From Rhodocyclaceae bacterium (GTDB taxonomy: Bacteria > Pseudomonadota > Gammaproteobacteria > Burkholderiales > UBA3065), in contig VEQZ01000004.1 of NCBI GenBank assembly GCA_018882975.1, forward strand, positions 1-48,050: 48,050 nt of DNA. Reading direction: 5' to 3'. Below the pieces are notes generated by a model. It saw nothing but the letters and a program-made list of their open reading frames with translations, searched no databases and was not told the DNA's origin. A program made the translations under genes and the position numbers. The number at the start of each line of letters is the position of its first letter. The first letter of the stretch is position 1. Of the stretch, positions 45,934-48,050 are shown in pieces.

Positions 45934-46239
45934 ATGCCCTACCGGCTGCAGTTCCTGCCGGAAGCACTGGAAGAATGGCGATCGCTGGACGGCAGCGTCC
46001 GGGATTTGCTCAAAAAAGCCCTGCGCAAGCGTCTTGCACAGCCGCACTTGCCGGGCGCAGAGCTCCACGCCGAGTTGCGACACTGCTACAAGATCAAGTT
46101 GCGCAGGGCCGGCTACCGGCTCGTTTACGCGGTCGAGGACGACGTGCTGATCGTCCTTGTTCTGGCCATCGGCAAGCGCGAGGCGGCCGAGGCGTACCGG
46201 TCGGCACTGCAGCGCCTGCAGTCCGGCAAACCCGACTGA
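45934..46239 (+). CDS. RelE/StbE-type toxin
   Basis: A 101-residue RelE/ParE-superfamily toxin: YRLQFLPEALEEWRSLDGSVRDLLKKALRKRL, then ELRHCYKIKLRRAGYRLVYAVEDDVLIVLVLAIGKREAAEAY, the full RelE strand order with basic catalytic residues. RelE toxins cleave mRNA at the ribosome. It starts four bases after the antitoxin stop, so translation is coupled. It is convergent with the fumarase gene. Confidence 0.92.
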   Translation: MPYRLQFLPEALEEWRSLDGSVRDLLKKALRKRLAQPHLPGAELHAELRHCYKIKLRRAGYRLVYAVEDDVLIVLVLAIGKREAAEAYRSALQRLQSGKPD

Positions 46240-46292
46240 ACGCTCACCGCAGCGACTGCGCCAACCCACGGCCCCCCAGCCAGGCCCCCGGC

Positions 46293-47810
46293 CTAAGCCA
46301 CGACCGGGATCTTTCCGATCCGCGCCTGCCACTCCTTGGGGCCCGTCTGGTGCACCGAGGTGCCCGCCGAGTCCACCGCCACTGTCACCGGCATGTCCTG
46401 TACGGTGAACTCGTAGACCGCCTCCATGCCCAGTTCGGGGAAGGCCACCACGTGCGCTTCCTTGATCGCCTTGCTGACCAGGTAGGCCGCGCCGCCCACC
46501 GCCATCAGGTAGACCGACTGGTGCTTGCGGATGGCCTCGATCGCCGCCGGGCCGCGCTCGGCCTTGCCGATCATGCCGAGCAGCCCGGTCTGCGCCAGCA
46601 CCTGCTCGGTGAACTTGTCCATCCGCGTGGCGGTGGTCGGGCCGGCCGGGCCCACGACCTCGTCACGCACCGGGTCGACCGGGCCGACGTAGTAGATGAA
46701 GCGCCCTGCGAAATCCACCGGCAGCGCCTCGCCGCGGTTCAACATCTCGGTGATGCGCTTATGCGCCGCATCGCGGCCGGTCAGCATCTTGCCGTTGAGC
46801 AGCAGCACGTCGCCCGGCTTCCAGCTCGCCACATCGGCCGGCGTGACGCTGCCCAGGTCCACCCGCTTGCCCTTGCTGGTGTCATAGGTCAGGCGCGGCC
46901 AATCGGCCAGGCTCGGTGGGTCCAGATACACCGGCCCGGAGCCGTCCAGCACCACATGCGCGTGGCGGGTGGCGGCACAGTTGGGGATCATGCAGATCGG
47001 CAGAGAAGCCGCATGGGTGGGGTAATCGCGGATCTTCACGTCGAGCACGGTGGTGAGGCCGCCCAAACCCTGCGCGCCGATGCCCAGCGCGTTGACCTTC
47101 TCATACAACTCGATGCGCAGTTCCTCGATGCGGTTCTGCGCGCCACGGGCGATCAACTCGGGCATGTCGATCGGGTCCATCAGCGATTCCTTGGCCAGCA
47201 CCGCGGCCTTCTCGGCGGTGCCGCCGATGCCGATGCCGAGCATGCCCGGCGGGCACCAGCCGGCGCCCATGGTCGGCACCGTCTTGAGCACCCAGTCGAC
47301 GATGCTGTCGGACGGGTTGAGCATGACCATCTTGCTCTTGTTCTCGGAACCGCCGCCCTTGGCCGCGACGGTGATCTCCACCGTATTACCCGGCACGATC
47401 TCGTGGTGAATGACCGCCGGCGTGTTGTCCTTGGTGTTGATACGCTTGCCAGCCGGGTCGGCGAGGATGGACGCGCGCAGCTTGTTGTCCGGGTCCATGT
47501 AGGCTCGCCGCACGCCCTCATTGATGGCGTCGTCCAGGCTGCCGCCAAAGCCCTCCCAGCGCACATCCATGCCGACCTTGACGAAAACGGTGACGATGCC
47601 GGTGTCCTGACACAGCGGGCGGTGGCCCTCGGCGCACATGCGCGAATTGATCAGGATCTGCGCCATCGCGTCCTTGGCGGCCGGGCTCTGCTCAAGCTCG
47701 TAGGCGCGCGCGAGATTGGTGATGTAGTCGACCGGGTGGTAGTAGCTGATGTACTGCAAGGCGCCGGCGACGCTGTCGATCAGGTCCTGCTGGCGGATGG
47801 TGGTGGGCAT
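46293..47810 (-). CDS. fumA: Class I fumarate hydratase
   Basis: A 505-residue iron-sulfur fumarase interconverting fumarate and malate in the TCA cycle. The N-terminal domain has MCAEGHRPLCQDTGIVTVFVKVG; cluster cysteines are in LCQDTG, GWCPPGMLGIGIGG and CMIPNCAATRH. The C-terminal domain has GEALPVDFAGRFIYYVGPVDP and GPTTATRMD. ATG at 47810 follows AGGAG. It is sensitive to oxygen and depends on the Fe-S machinery encoded upstream. Confidence 0.95.
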   Translation of the reverse strand: MPTTIRQQDLIDSVAGALQYISYYHPVDYITNLARAYELEQSPAAKDAMAQILINSRMCAEGHRPLCQDTGIVTVFVKVGMDVRWEGFGGSLDDAINEGVRRAYMDPDNKLRASILADPAGKRINTKDNTPAVIHHEIVPGNTVEITVAAKGGGSENKSKMVMLNPSDSIVDWVLKTVPTMGAGWCPPGMLGIGIGGTAEKAAVLAKESLMDPIDMPELIARGAQNRIEELRIELYEKVNALGIGAQGLGGLTTVLDVKIRDYPTHAASLPICMIPNCAATRHAHVVLDGSGPVYLDPPSLADWPRLTYDTSKGKRVDLGSVTPADVASWKPGDVLLLNGKMLTGRDAAHKRITEMLNRGEALPVDFAGRFIYYVGPVDPVRDEVVGPAGPTTATRMDKFTEQVLAQTGLLGMIGKAERGPAAIEAIRKHQSVYLMAVGGAAYLVSKAIKEAHVVAFPELGMEAVYEFTVQDMPVTVAVDSAGTSVHQTGPKEWQARIGKIPVVA

Positions 47811-47900
47811 GGGGGCTCCTGAGGCGCCGGTCACCGTATCGCGAGGCGCGGCACGTGGCTCGGGCGGGCAAGGTTCGGACCCGGGATTCGGGGGCCGTCG

Positions 47901-47906
47901 ATTATA
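47901..47906 (-). promoter_or_regulatory. Candidate -10 box of the fumarase gene
   Basis: A perfect TATAAT on the minus strand lies about 90 bases upstream of the fumarase ATG. No good -35 is seen at 17-18 bases, so it may rely on an activator. The rest of 47811-48009 contains no gene. Confidence 0.45.
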
Positions 47907-48009
47907 GGCCGACCCCCGGCCCGGCCACGTCGAGCTGAGCCATGTCAGCCGCGCCTTGTGGCGCATCGTCGGGGCCTCGGGATACACTTGCGGGCAGTGA
48001 GGTTGTCCA

Positions 48010-48050
48010 GTGAATCGTCAGAGTGTGCGCGGCAAAGACCGGCCCCGACG
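48010..48050 (+). CDS. Possible start of a further gene (runs off window)
   Basis: A GTG at 48010 opens a frame of about 13 codons (NRQSVRGKDRPR) to the window edge, with GAGG eight bases upstream. A basic N-terminus is all that can be seen. It is divergent from the fumarase gene. This could equally be non-coding. Confidence 0.3.
   Translation, partial: MNRQSVRGKDRPR

Noticed and set aside
45975..47822. A 615-codon plus-strand open frame over relE and the fumarase gene
   Set aside because: It spans two well-supported genes in another frame or strand and has biased, low-complexity composition.

Overview
The window is about 48 kb of GC-rich, gene-dense DNA from a betaproteobacterium. The gene set fits a Rhodocyclales-type organism (Azoarcus/Thauera relatives): glcDEF, an Eat/EutBC ethanolamine module, an NMT1-type transporter with urea/guanidine carboxylase, an isc operon, a class I-like PHA synthase and a class I fumarase. 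The species assignment is inference; there is no rRNA in the window. Most of it looks like stable chromosome. Small mobile or accessory pieces (toxin-antitoxin loci, a toxin remnant, two paralogous short HTH genes) sit between the housekeeping blocks.

Layout. 1-311 is the 5' part of an unrecognised minus-strand gene. 580-1065 is a short HTH-like gene with a paralogue at 7816-8286. 1153-5293 (minus) is glycolate oxidase glcD-glcE-glcF, divergent from a beta-carbonic anhydrase and lysC. 7382-7570 holds tRNA-Ser(GCU) and tRNA-Arg(ACG) with a promoter and a terminator-like hairpin. Then come apt, a small coiled-coil/membrane gene, and an ethanolamine block (9438-14047, minus): TorF-type porin, permease Eat, EutB, EutC.

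14169-24177 (minus) is a nine-gene nitrogen operon: substrate-binding protein, permease, ATPase, UAAP1, UAAP2, a 1230-aa biotin-dependent urea/guanidine carboxylase, an allophanate-hydrolase amidase and a separate C-terminal domain. UAAP1/2 are the family since identified as carboxyguanidine deiminase, so guanidine is the more likely substrate. A good sigma-54 (-24/-12) promoter precedes the first gene. No guanidine-I riboswitch is visible. The allophanate hydrolase, usually one fused protein, is split here with a GTGA overlap.

24432-34484 holds yigZ, a decayed HigB-like toxin, yhhQ, two secreted proteins, a PHA synthase, a YeeE/YedE pair, archease-rtcB, and hyi-glxR (glyoxylate to glycerate, linking functionally to glcDEF). 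34527-35218 is a Phd/VapC-type toxin-antitoxin pair whose toxin appears to start at CTG. 35393-42679 (minus) is the Fe-S cluster operon iscR-(second cysteine desulfurase)-iscS-iscU-iscA-hscB-hscA-fdx-(lipoprotein)-iscX, with an IscR palindrome over its promoter and a degenerate 13-bp tandem array between hscA and fdx. The end of the window has suhB, trmJ, cysE, a RelB/RelE pair, class I fumarase, and possibly the start of another gene.
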